Positions 1 to 7,492 of a stretch of DNA of 24,168 nt are shown piece after piece. A program made the position numbers and the translations under genes. The notes under the pieces were generated by a model. That model searched no databases. It saw only the letters and a list, made by a program, of their open reading frames with translations, and had not been told where the DNA came from. How positions within the stretch are numbered: the stretch's first letter is position 1; each line of letters starts with the position of its first letter. Source of the DNA: DAOTZU01 sp034433995 (GTDB taxonomy: Bacteria; Chloroflexota; Anaerolineae; UBA1429); NCBI GenBank assembly GCA_034433995.1, contig DAOTZU010000207.1, positions 1-24,168 on the forward strand. Direction: 5' to 3'.

Positions 1-2
1 TC

Positions 3-713
3 CCTGACCTCTGGCACCCGGAGGATCGGCGCCGGCTGATCGGCCGGGTGAAAGCCGCCGATCCCTGGGCGTGGCCGGCGGGTTGTGCTCCGCCTTCGCC
101 GGGGCTTGCCGCACAGATGCGCCGCGAGACATGCCGTGCCCTGTTGCGCCTGCTGGCCGAGGAGGGCCCCGCTCCGGAGGAGGGGCCTGTGGCCGTGCTG
201 GGGGGCAACATCGGCTGGCTGGGCCGGTGTTTTGCGGAAAAAGGGTATCATGTGCTGGCGTTGGAGGCGCTTGCTGGGGAGAACGGCGCAGAGGACGCGC
301 CGCCAGCGGATGGTGCGCCCCAGAAGTACATTCTGGCTTGGGGCCACGCGGAACATCCGCCGCTGCGGGCCGGGAGGTTTTGTCTGATCGTGTTGGAGGG
401 CAGCCTGTATCATGTGCAAAATGTGCCGGCGGCCCTGCAACGTTTGGCCGGCGGGCTGCAAACCCAGGGCCGCTTGATCTTGATGGATACTCCCCTGGGC
501 CCTCAGTGGCCGGTAGCGATGGAGCACGGCGGGCGACTCTTGCGGAGGGACCAGCTGCACGAGGAGCTCGTGGCGGCGGGGCTGCGCCCCCGGTGGATTG
601 AGCTGCCCCGTGGGTTGCACTGGTGGAGATACACAGCCCGCGCCTGGCTCCGGGCCGAGCCATGGTTCGAGCTGCCTTTGGTGGTGGCCTATCGGGCGCC
701 CAAGCGTCGATGA
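3..713 (+). CDS. Class I SAM-dependent methyltransferase, 5' end missing
   Basis: The reading frame is open to the left edge, so the N-terminus lies outside the window. The first in-window start (GTG at 48) has no ribosome-binding site, and the codons before it already read as protein (DLWHPEDRRRLIGR), so it is probably internal. Counting from that GTG, residues 47-73 look like Rossmann motif I of class I methyltransferases: a strand, a Gly-rich loop GGNIGWLG, a helix, a second strand and an acidic residue (E73). A later strand followed by YHVQN and GRLILMDTP fits motifs III-IV of small-molecule methyltransferases. The C-terminal part (LHWWRYTARAW) is family-specific and unassigned. The gene ends 74 bases before an FAD-dependent oxidoreductase on the same strand and may be co-transcribed with it. 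Substrate cannot be told from sequence. Confidence 0.7.
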   Translation, partial: PDLWHPEDRRRLIGRVKAADPWAWPAGCAPPSPGLAAQMRRETCRALLRLLAEEGPAPEEGPVAVLGGNIGWLGRCFAEKGYHVLALEALAGENGAEDAPPADGAPQKYILAWGHAEHPPLRAGRFCLIVLEGSLYHVQNVPAALQRLAGGLQTQGRLILMDTPLGPQWPVAMEHGGRLLRRDQLHEELVAAGLRPRWIELPRGLHWWRYTARAWLRAEPWFELPLVVAYRAPKRR

Positions 714-787
714 GAGATAGCCGCCTTTCAGGCTTGTGGCGACCGCGCCGATAGCTGACCGCTCTCTGTTTTGCAAAGGGGCACAAC

Positions 788-2095
788 ATGACCCATGTTG
801 CCATTATCGGGGCCGGCGTGACCGGCCTGAGCGCGGCCGACGAGCTTTCACGGCGTGGCGCGCGCTGTACCGTCTATGAGCGCGATGCCATCGTCGGCGG
901 TTTGGCCGGGTCGTTTCCGGTGAACGGCGCTTACCTGGAAAAGTTTTATCACCATCTCTTTACCAGCGACACGGCCATGGCCGCCCTGATCGCCCGTTTG
1001 GGCCTGGGCGATAAGCTGGAATGGCTCTCCACCAGCAACAGTTACTACGCTAACCGCATCTACCGCCTCAGCACCCCCTTGGATCTGTTAAAGTTCGACC
1101 GCTTGACTTTGTGGGAACGGGTGCGGGTGGGGCTGTTATACCTCCGCACCATGTTCATCCGCGATTGGCTCCCTTTGGAAGGGATCACGGCCAAGGAATG
1201 GTTGATCAAGATGGCCGGCGAGGGGGTCTATCGCAACATGTGGGAGCCCTTGTTGCGCAGCAAGTTCGGCCGTTACAGCGACCAGGTGGCCGCGGTGTGG
1301 ATCTGGAACAAGCTCAAGCTGCGGGGCAGCTCCCGCGGCAAGGCCCAGGAGGAGCGCCTGGGCTATGTGCGCGGCGGGTTTCAGCAGGTCATCGCGGCCT
1401 GGGAGCGGGAGCTGCGCGGGCGCGGGGTAGAGTTTCTGCTCAATGCGCCCGCCGAAGAGATCCCCATCGCCGAGGGCCGGGCGCTGGGCGTCGTCTCCCG
1501 CGGCGCCTTCCGTCCGTTCGATCAGGTGCTGGTCACCACGGCGCCCGAATTGTTCGCCCAATTGGCCCCCGGCCTCCCTGCCGACTATCGCGCCCGATTG
1601 GCCGAGATTAAATATTTGGCCAATGTGTGCTTGGTGCTGCGGCTGGATCGCAGCCTCTCCACCACGTATTGGTTGAACATCGGCGATCCATCCATCCCCT
1701 TCACCGGCGTCATCGAGCATACCAACATGCAACGGCCGGCGGAGTATGGTGGGGCGCACCTGGTCTATATCTCGCGCTATCTGGATCCGGAGGACGAGGC
1801 CTATCAACTTCCCGCCGAGGAGCTATTGGAAAGTTATTTGCCCCATCTGCAAAAGATGTTCCGCGGGTTCAGCCGCGAGTGGGTCAAACAGGTGTGGGCC
1901 TGGCGGGAGCGCTACACCCAGCCGGTCATCGGGCTACACTATTCACAGCGCAAACCCAGCTACCGCACGCCCATCCCCAACCTCTGGTTCTCCTCCATGG
2001 CCCATGTCTATCCGGAGGATCGCGGGATGAATTATGCGGTGGTGGGGGGACAGAAGGTGGTGGCCGAGATGTGGCCTGGCGCAGGACCCAAGTGA
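788..2095 (+). CDS. NAD(P)/FAD-dependent oxidoreductase, amine-oxidase / protoporphyrinogen-oxidase-like
   Basis: A 435-residue flavoprotein. The N-terminus carries the dinucleotide-binding loop GAGVTG (residues 8-13), followed by an acidic residue ending the second strand (E31 in VYERD) and the GGLAGSF segment typical of the HemY/amine oxidase superfamily. The motif EKFYHHLF (51-58) is characteristic of an uncharacterised subgroup I associate with cell-surface polysaccharide or lipid gene clusters. The C-terminal NYAVVGGQKVV is the second FAD-contact region. The ATG is preceded by AAAGGGG at suitable spacing. Length is normal for the family. True protoporphyrinogen oxidase activity is not implied, because no heme genes are nearby. 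The methyltransferase just upstream suggests a shared lipid or sugar modification pathway, which is inference only. Confidence 0.85.
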   Translation: MTHVAIIGAGVTGLSAADELSRRGARCTVYERDAIVGGLAGSFPVNGAYLEKFYHHLFTSDTAMAALIARLGLGDKLEWLSTSNSYYANRIYRLSTPLDLLKFDRLTLWERVRVGLLYLRTMFIRDWLPLEGITAKEWLIKMAGEGVYRNMWEPLLRSKFGRYSDQVAAVWIWNKLKLRGSSRGKAQEERLGYVRGGFQQVIAAWERELRGRGVEFLLNAPAEEIPIAEGRALGVVSRGAFRPFDQVLVTTAPELFAQLAPGLPADYRARLAEIKYLANVCLVLRLDRSLSTTYWLNIGDPSIPFTGVIEHTNMQRPAEYGGAHLVYISRYLDPEDEAYQLPAEELLESYLPHLQKMFRGFSREWVKQVWAWRERYTQPVIGLHYSQRKPSYRTPIPNLWFSSMAHVYPEDRGMNYAVVGGQKVVAEMWPGAGPK

Positions 2096-2211
2096 CCCCT
2101 GGAGGCGCTCCGCCGCTTCGGCAGGTGTTCTGGTAGTTGGCCGGCCCTGCACCCCGTCGGCCAGCATTCCGTGGCGACCTCCCCCTGGACGGGGCAGAGG
2201 GCGAAGGTCAT

Positions 2212-2577
2212 TCAGCGCGAGGCCCGTTCGATCTTGCGCCAGTGGTAAAGATAGATGGGCGCCGCCACCAGCAGCATGGCGATGTTGCGCACCAGGTTCA
2301 ACGTCGTATTGCGCCACTCCCACTGGCGTTGCAGCTCCTGTTGCCGCAGCTCCCAGGCCTGATCTACCTGGGGCGCCTTCTCTGGCGTCTGGGGCGTGGC
2401 TTCGGCGGGGACAGCCGTGGGCGCGGGCAGCGGCCCCGTCATCTGTGGCGTGGGATAGGCCAGCTCCGCCACCGCCTTGACGACCTCCACCATCGCAAAG
2501 ATGGTCAGCACCAACGTCACCAGGCAGACCAGATAGAGGTAGATGTTGCGCGGCGACCAGATATGGCTTTCGGACAT
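2212..2577 (-). CDS. Small two-helix membrane protein of unknown function
   Basis: A 121-residue protein with a hydrophobic segment at about residues 11-35, a Pro/Ala/Thr-rich linker (43-70), a Gln/Glu/Trp-rich amphipathic stretch (71-90) and a second hydrophobic helix (94-112) ending in basic residues. The order suggests two membrane spans separated by an exposed linker and a short coiled region. The start is supported by GGGGGTG just upstream of the ATG. I do not recognise a family with certainty; it resembles the small DUF5671-type membrane proteins found in Chloroflexota, but this is a weak impression. It lies 52 bases downstream of the UroD-like gene on the same strand and could be its operon partner. 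Confidence 0.65.
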   Translation of the reverse strand: MSESHIWSPRNIYLYLVCLVTLVLTIFAMVEVVKAVAELAYPTPQMTGPLPAPTAVPAEATPQTPEKAPQVDQAWELRQQELQRQWEWRNTTLNLVRNIAMLLVAAPIYLYHWRKIERASR

Positions 2578-2629
2578 GATTCACCCCCTTTACAAGAGCA
2601 GAATTTGCGCCATCTCCCCATGCCACGTG

Positions 2630-3721
2630 TTAGAGGCCCACGAGGGTCCGCAAGGTTTCGATCTCCTCCGGCCGGCTGACCATGATATAGAGGTACAGCC
2701 CCCGCGGGTCCAGCGCATCCAGCATCAAGCGCAGCTCATCGGGCGTAAAAGAGCCGCGCACCAAGAGCGGCCGGCCCGCCTCTTGGATGCGGCGAAAATA
2801 GGGGATCATGCCGGCCATGGGCGGCCCGCCCGAGATCAGTTCGTAATTCACCTGGAAGCAGCGGATCTCCTCGATCTCCAGGAAGGCCTCCAAGAGGAAC
2901 ATGGAAGTGGAATGCAGGTGGATAAAGGCGCAGGGGAAATGGCTGGCCAGCGCGCGATCCACCGGCTGGAGGAAGCGGCGGTAGAGGGCCGGCGAATAGA
3001 GGCCGGAGGCGTCCTCTTGCAGCCGCGCGATGGGCCCGGGCGCCCATAGTTGGTATTGGGCGTCGAAATAGCCCCCGTAAAAGAGGGGGATATGGCGCCA
3101 GGCCTCCTCGGTGATCTGGCGAAAGATCTCTGCCAGCCGCCAGAGGAGCCGTTCCATCCGCTCCGGCTCCGCCACCAGATCCAAGACGCTCTGGGTATGG
3201 CCGCGGAGGAGCGCCGCCAGGTCTGAGGGGCCGATGAGCGTGCCGTGGCTCACCGGATAGCGGCCGGCCGAGTGTTCCACCAGGGCCTGGATGAAGGCGA
3301 TGTACTTCTGGTACCAGGGGTTGGCGAGATCGAGGCGGATCTCCTCCAGCTCCTCCCAGGAGAGGTTGCGCTCCACGCCGAGGATGCTGCCTGGCAGGAT
3401 GCGCAACGTGGCGCCGAGCATGCCATCCAGCCAGGGCACGGCCTGGTGGGGGCTGGCGCCCCGCAAGATGTCGTCCTCGATGCTCTCCCCTTCCCGGAGC
3501 AGGCGTTCCTGGTCGGCCAAAAAGGCCGCGGGATCCACCATGTCGGGCGTGAGCACAGCGCTCTCTTGCCAGGCGGCGCTGGCCGCGAACTCTTGGAGCG
3601 GGAACCAGCTTTTGAAGGAAAAGCCGACCAGCGGGCGCTCGGCGTTCTCCCGCCGCCAGAAGGCGCGGTAGCGGGCGATCTTGTTCGGGTCGTTGCCGAA
3701 AGGATACCGGGCTGTGCCCAT
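2630..3721 (-). CDS. Uroporphyrinogen decarboxylase-superfamily protein (URO-D-like, probable methyltransferase-type)
   Basis: A 363-residue soluble protein with the overall pattern of the URO-D / cobamide methyltransferase superfamily. Features are an early PLVGF segment, a middle VSHGTLIGPSDLAALLRG segment that matches the internal (pre-pocket) part of the fold, and a late FIHLHSTSMFLLEAF segment (267-280) where His and Ser could bind a metal or corrinoid-linked substrate. The N-terminal Arg-rich signature of genuine HemE is absent, so heme synthesis is unlikely. Homologues outside HemE include MtaA/MtbA-type methyltransferases and many uncharacterised catabolic proteins. The ATG has GGGGGT closely upstream. 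No corrinoid protein or methyltransferase partner is adjacent, so the role is open. Confidence 0.75.
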   Translation of the reverse strand: MGTARYPFGNDPNKIARYRAFWRRENAERPLVGFSFKSWFPLQEFAASAAWQESAVLTPDMVDPAAFLADQERLLREGESIEDDILRGASPHQAVPWLDGMLGATLRILPGSILGVERNLSWEELEEIRLDLANPWYQKYIAFIQALVEHSAGRYPVSHGTLIGPSDLAALLRGHTQSVLDLVAEPERMERLLWRLAEIFRQITEEAWRHIPLFYGGYFDAQYQLWAPGPIARLQEDASGLYSPALYRRFLQPVDRALASHFPCAFIHLHSTSMFLLEAFLEIEEIRCFQVNYELISGGPPMAGMIPYFRRIQEAGRPLLVRGSFTPDELRLMLDALDPRGLYLYIMVSRPEEIETLRTLVGL

Positions 3722-3834
3722 GGGACCCCCTATCCGAGAAATGTAGCGGGCGCCTCAGGAGTTAATCTCCTCCAGAGCGGACGGCGCCTGCAAGGCGTCG
3801 AGGACGCGCCGGCCGGCACGTCCTCTTGGCGACC

Positions 3835-3863
3835 TTGGGCATTGGGCGCATCGTGAGTAAAAT
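3835..3863 (+). promoter_or_regulatory. Candidate promoter for the hybrid histidine kinase
   Basis: TTGGGC (3835-3840), 17 bases, then TAAAAT (3858-3863), about 60 bases before the kinase ATG. The -10 is a five-of-six match and the -35 is weak. It sits in the 202-base divergent gap that also separates the UroD-like gene. Confidence 0.35.
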
Positions 3864-3923
3864 GAAATTGGGCCAAGTTGTCAAGTCGGAGATTGGCAAA
3901 GCCGGTAGGGGAAGGAACGATCT

Positions 3924-6122
3924 ATGGCATCGGCGGATACAGCTTCCGAGCGTGTGCGGGTGGAGCATGAGGAGCGCTTTTTGCGCAGCGAGTCGTTGCG
4001 GTTGTTGGTGCGTCTCCTCTACGTTGTGGCGGCGGCATGGGCCGTCGTCCTGGGTGCCGCGCTGAACGACGGCACCCCCGTCTCGTGGCTGGTGCCCATA
4101 GGGCTTGCCATCATCGCCCTCATCACCCACTTGCTCGCCAAGAAACTGGAAGTGGTGGCCAGCGTGTGGTTGCCCCTGGGGCTCGTGCTCCTCACCGGCG
4201 CCTATCTCTGGTTTCGGCCCGGTTCGTTGGCCGTCTTTTTGGTGAACGCCGCCATCCTGATCGCCGCTGTGGTCACGCCGCGCGCCCTCTGGGCGGCCAT
4301 CCCGCTGTTGGCCTGCCTGCTGCCACCGTTCATCTCTTGGCAGCGCCAGGGGGCGGTGACCTACCCCTATGTGATGGCCAGCTTTGTCAGCGCCATGACG
4401 GCCCTCAGCGCTTGGTTGAGCACCCGCAATCTCTATTTGGCCCTGGTCTGGTCCACCTATCACCGCCAGGAGGCGGAAAAGAGCGTGGAGGACCTGCGCC
4501 AGCGCCGCGCCGACCTGGCCCGCTTGGCCCACATGCTCCGGGATAACCAGGAACGGTTGCACTATATGAACATCCAGTTGGAGCAGGCCAAGTTGGCCGC
4601 CGAGGAGGCCTACCGGGCCAAACAGTATTTCGTGGCCAACGTCAGCCACGAGTTGCGCACGCCCCTCAACCTGATCATCGGTTTCAGCGAGATGATGGTC
4701 GCCGCGCCAGAGACCTATCGCGTGCCCCTGCCTCCGCCCTATCGGGGCGATCTCTTGGCCATTTATCGCAACGCCCGCCACCTGCGTGCCCTTATTGACG
4801 ACGTGTTGGATCTGGCCCAGATCGAGGCCAAACGGTTGGCCATGCTGAAAGAGACGGTGGACCTGCGCCAACTGGTGCACGAGACGACGGCAATGATCCG
4901 GGAGCTGGTGCGGGCCAAGGGCGTCCAGCTAGAGATCGTGGAACCGCCCCAGGCCGTTTGGGCACAGATTGACCAGACCCGCATCCGCCAAGTACTCCTG
5001 AACCTGCTGAGCAATGCCGCCCGCCATACCGAAAAGGGGTACATCAAGGTAGAGATCGCTCAGCAGGGCCAAGAGGCCATCCTCACCGTCCGAGACACGG
5101 GAAGCGGCATCGCTCCGGAGCAGCTCGCCAAGGCTTTCCAGCCCTTCAGCCAGATGAGCGACCGCCCCGATGGAGGCAGTGGCTTGGGGTTGGCGCTGAG
5201 CAAACGCTTCATCGAACTCCACGGTGGCCGCATCTGGATCGAAAGCACCGTGGGCAAGGGCACCACCGTGACCTTTGCTTTGCCCATTCAGCAAGAGGTG
5301 TCTCAGGTGGAGGCCAGCCCCCTGCTCCCCGGCCGGCCCAAACCGGTACGCCACACCAAGGGGCAGGTGCTGGTGTTGAGCGACGATACCCGGGTGCTCT
5401 CCCTCCTGCAACGCCATATCGAAGGGTACGATTTTTGCTTGGCCGGCAACGCCAAGCAGGCGGCGGATCTTCTCCGCGCCGGCTGCCCCGCGGCCACGGT
5501 CATGGATGAGACCTGGCGCGATGGCGAGGTGGAGGCCCTCTTGGCCGATGGCCTGCGGGCGGTGCCCACCATCATCTGTCCCCTGCCCAGCGGTCGGCGC
5601 GCCGGCTATCCTCTGGGCACAGTGGATTACCTCTCCAAACCCGTCACCCGTGAAGACCTGGCCCAAGCCTTGACCCGGCTGCCCCGGCCGCCCTCTAGCC
5701 TCCTCATCGTGGATGATAATGTGGAGGTGGTGCGCCTCCTCACCCGGATCGTCCAGGCCCATGATCCCACCGTGCGCGTCTGGCAGGCCTTTGGGGGCCG
5801 CGAGGGGCTAGAGATCCTCCGCGCCCAGCGCCCCGATGCCGTGCTCTTGGACCTCTTGATGCCCGAGATGAACGGCTATGAATTCCTGGAGGAGATGCGC
5901 AAGGACCCCGCCTTGGCCGAGATCCCCACGGTGATCGTCTCGGTGCGCGCGGTGGAGCAGGAGCTGGCGCCCATCGGCAAAGAGGTGCGCCTGGTGCGCC
6001 AGGAGGGGTTCTCCCTCACCGAGGTCTTGCAGGCTGTGGGGGCGCTGCTGCAAGCTATTGTCCCTGGGGAGACAATGGCCCCAGCCAGCGATGCAGCACC
6101 TGTAAAAGTTCCGTCTGGCTGA
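3924..6122 (+). CDS. Membrane hybrid sensor histidine kinase with two C-terminal receiver domains
   Basis: A 732-residue signalling protein. Residues 29-165 hold about six hydrophobic helices with short loops, so the sensor is membrane-embedded rather than periplasmic. A coiled linker (180-232) leads to a HisKA domain with phospho-acceptor His242 in VSHELRTPLN. The HATPase domain has the N box (N360, N364), G1 (DTGSGI, 391-396) and G2 (GGSGLGLAL, 417-425), so it should be an active kinase. The first receiver (about 481-585) keeps an acidic pair (487-488), a possible acceptor D528 and K572-P573, but is divergent. The second receiver (about 592-705) has D597-D598 and acceptor D643, yet the usual conserved Lys is replaced in the LVRQEGFS segment. 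The ATG at 3924 follows GGGAAGGAA. The 3' end overlaps the convergent signalling gene by 68 bases. Confidence 0.92.
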   Translation: MASADTASERVRVEHEERFLRSESLRLLVRLLYVVAAAWAVVLGAALNDGTPVSWLVPIGLAIIALITHLLAKKLEVVASVWLPLGLVLLTGAYLWFRPGSLAVFLVNAAILIAAVVTPRALWAAIPLLACLLPPFISWQRQGAVTYPYVMASFVSAMTALSAWLSTRNLYLALVWSTYHRQEAEKSVEDLRQRRADLARLAHMLRDNQERLHYMNIQLEQAKLAAEEAYRAKQYFVANVSHELRTPLNLIIGFSEMMVAAPETYRVPLPPPYRGDLLAIYRNARHLRALIDDVLDLAQIEAKRLAMLKETVDLRQLVHETTAMIRELVRAKGVQLEIVEPPQAVWAQIDQTRIRQVLLNLLSNAARHTEKGYIKVEIAQQGQEAILTVRDTGSGIAPEQLAKAFQPFSQMSDRPDGGSGLGLALSKRFIELHGGRIWIESTVGKGTTVTFALPIQQEVSQVEASPLLPGRPKPVRHTKGQVLVLSDDTRVLSLLQRHIEGYDFCLAGNAKQAADLLRAGCPAATVMDETWRDGEVEALLADGLRAVPTIICPLPSGRRAGYPLGTVDYLSKPVTREDLAQALTRLPRPPSSLLIVDDNVEVVRLLTRIVQAHDPTVRVWQAFGGREGLEILRAQRPDAVLLDLLMPEMNGYEFLEEMRKDPALAEIPTVIVSVRAVEQELAPIGKEVRLVRQEGFSLTEVLQAVGALLQAIVPGETMAPASDAAPVKVPSG

Positions 6123-7296
6123 CGGGTTTGACCACATAATCGCTGGCGCCCAGGCTCATGGCCATCTCCACCTGGTTGAGGACGGAGCAGATGATCACCG
6201 GGATCCCGGCGGTAACGGGCGAGGCCTTGAGCTGCCGCAAAAGATCCCAGCCATCGAGGCTGGGCATCATCAGGTCCAGCAAAATGAGGGCCGGCTGCTG
6301 CTCGCCGGCCAGCTGCAGGGCCTGGCGGCCGTCCAGGCAGCCGGTGACGGTGAGGGGATATGCGCCCAGGTAACGTTGCACCAGGGTGATGAGGTCGGCA
6401 TTATCGTCGATCACCAGGATGGTGGCACGGCTGACCGAGGGCAAGAGGAGCCGCGCCTCCCAGCGCGCCCCCGAATCCAGCTCCAAGCGTCCTCCTTGGG
6501 CCTCGGCCAGGCGCCGCGCGACGGCCAGGTTTACCTGCAAAGATGCGGGCATGGTCTCCGGTCTGGTGCCGGCGGCCGTTGCCTCTCCCTGGAGGCGCAT
6601 CTCCAGCGCGTGGTCCCCTGGCGCCAGAGATATCCGCAATTCGCCTTGGCAGCCCCAAGCCAAGGCGTGTCCCAGCAGGTTGATCAGGATTTGCCGCACC
6701 AAGGTGCGGTCGGCCCAGACCTGCAAGGGAACCCGGGGCGCGGAAACGGCCCAAGTGAGGCCGCGCTTCTGCGCCAAGGGCGCCACCAGCCGCAGGGCGT
6801 CATCCAGCGCCTGGGCCAGATCCAGCGTCTCGTATTGGGCCCCCTGGAGCAGGCGTTCCACCTCCTCCTGGGCGGCGTCGGCCTGTGGGGTGACGTTCTC
6901 CTCCGCCTGGGAAGGAAAAGCTGCCTGTTCCAGGCCCAAGCGGTCCCACAGCAAAGAGGCCAGGGCCTTGATCCCCTTCTCGTGTTCGCGATAGGTCTGG
7001 CGCTGGCTCAAGGCCAGTTGCTGGGCGATCTCCCCCATGGCCAAGCCATCCACGTAATGATAGGTGAGCACGGCATAAGCGCGGTTGGCCTCCGTGGCCG
7101 GCGCGCCATTTTGCGCGGCGAGCGCATCGAGGCACTCCAAGAGAATGCGCCGCAGCGCCTGGGCCCGGGAGCGGGCATCGCCGCCCTCCGGGCAGCGATC
7201 GGCCAGGGGGTGCGTCTGCAGATAAGGATAATCGTAGAGGTGCGCCAGGGCATTGCGCACCCACTGCACAAACGCTTCGGGCGGAGATGGCGTCAT
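6055..7296 (-). CDS. HTH / degenerate histidine-kinase ATPase / receiver protein
   Basis: A 413-residue soluble protein with an unusual domain order. Residues 74-115 resemble a sigma-70 region 4 or LuxR-type helix-turn-helix (YVDGLAMGEIAQQL, then LSQRQTYREHEKG). Residues about 150-287 align by eye with a HATPase_c domain: ADRTLVRQILINLL is the N-box region, but the second Asn is His210, no DxGxG G1 box is present, and the G2 loop is replaced by ASLQVNLAVARRL. There is no HisKA His, so it is probably a pseudokinase. Residues 291-405 are an intact receiver: D297-D298, acceptor D341 in LLDLMMP, S371 and K390-P391. It probably takes phosphoryl groups from a kinase such as the convergent hybrid kinase (inference). 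A promoter-like TTGCCA/TATAAT pair lies upstream. Confidence 0.85.
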   Translation of the reverse strand: MTPSPPEAFVQWVRNALAHLYDYPYLQTHPLADRCPEGGDARSRAQALRRILLECLDALAAQNGAPATEANRAYAVLTYHYVDGLAMGEIAQQLALSQRQTYREHEKGIKALASLLWDRLGLEQAAFPSQAEENVTPQADAAQEEVERLLQGAQYETLDLAQALDDALRLVAPLAQKRGLTWAVSAPRVPLQVWADRTLVRQILINLLGHALAWGCQGELRISLAPGDHALEMRLQGEATAAGTRPETMPASLQVNLAVARRLAEAQGGRLELDSGARWEARLLLPSVSRATILVIDDNADLITLVQRYLGAYPLTVTGCLDGRQALQLAGEQQPALILLDLMMPSLDGWDLLRQLKASPVTAGIPVIICSVLNQVEMAMSLGASDYVVKPVSQTELLQVLHRWLGPLSPQGQ

Positions 7297-7357
7297 GGGT
7301 TTTCCTGCCTCTCGGGCGAACGTGGCAAAGATTGGTCAAAGGTTGGCAGAAAGGGGC

Positions 7358-7386
7358 TAGGCATGCAGCACGATGCACATTATAAT
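7358..7386 (+). promoter_or_regulatory. Candidate promoter for the sugar ABC operon
   Basis: TAGGCA (7358-7363), 17 bases, then a perfect TATAAT (7381-7386), giving a leader of roughly 100 bases before the binding-protein ATG at 7493. The -35 is a four-of-six match. Confidence 0.45.
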
Positions 7387-7399
7387 AACCGTAAACCAT

Positions 7400-7427
7400 A
7401 TTATAGCCGTGTGGGCTAAGGTGGCAA
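7400..7427 (-). promoter_or_regulatory. Candidate promoter for the HTH/receiver gene
   Basis: On the minus strand TTGCCA (7427-7422), 16 bases, then TATAAT (7405-7400), about 100 bases before the ATG at 7296. It overlaps the control region of the divergent sugar-transport operon. Confidence 0.5.
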
Positions 7428-7445
7428 AACGCACCCAGTTGCGTT
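7428..7445. promoter_or_regulatory. Inverted repeat, candidate operator between divergent operons
   Basis: AACGCA, six bases, TGCGTT forms a perfect 6+6 inverted repeat. It abuts the -35 of the leftward promoter and lies about 40 bases downstream of the rightward -10, a position suited to a repressor of a sugar operon. A second overlapping repeat (GGCTAA at 7414-7419, TTAGCC at 7444-7449) is also present. No regulator gene of LacI or similar type is adjacent. Confidence 0.35.
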
Positions 7446-7492
7446 AGCCATCGGTGGTGTTTTCGTACACAGGTCAGTACAAGGAGGTCAGT

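Noticed and set aside
2138..2163. Inverted repeat TGGCCG / CGGCCA after the FAD oxidoreductase gene
   Set aside because: Six-base arms, a 14-base loop and no T tract; expected by chance in GC-rich DNA, so not called a terminator.
3757..3771. Small palindrome AGGAG-TTAAT-CTCCT before the UroD-like gene
   Set aside because: Only five-base arms and no promoter match convincing enough to place it; possible operator but not supportable.
3762..4880. A 372-codon minus-strand frame opposite the start of the hybrid kinase
   Set aside because: Gln/His/Gly-rich shadow covering the kinase promoter region and sensor; no supporting site.
7454..7492. Upstream GTG start for the sugar-binding lipoprotein
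   Set aside because: No ribosome-binding site, and it would put 13 residues before the Tat motif; the ATG at 7493 has AAGGAGG.
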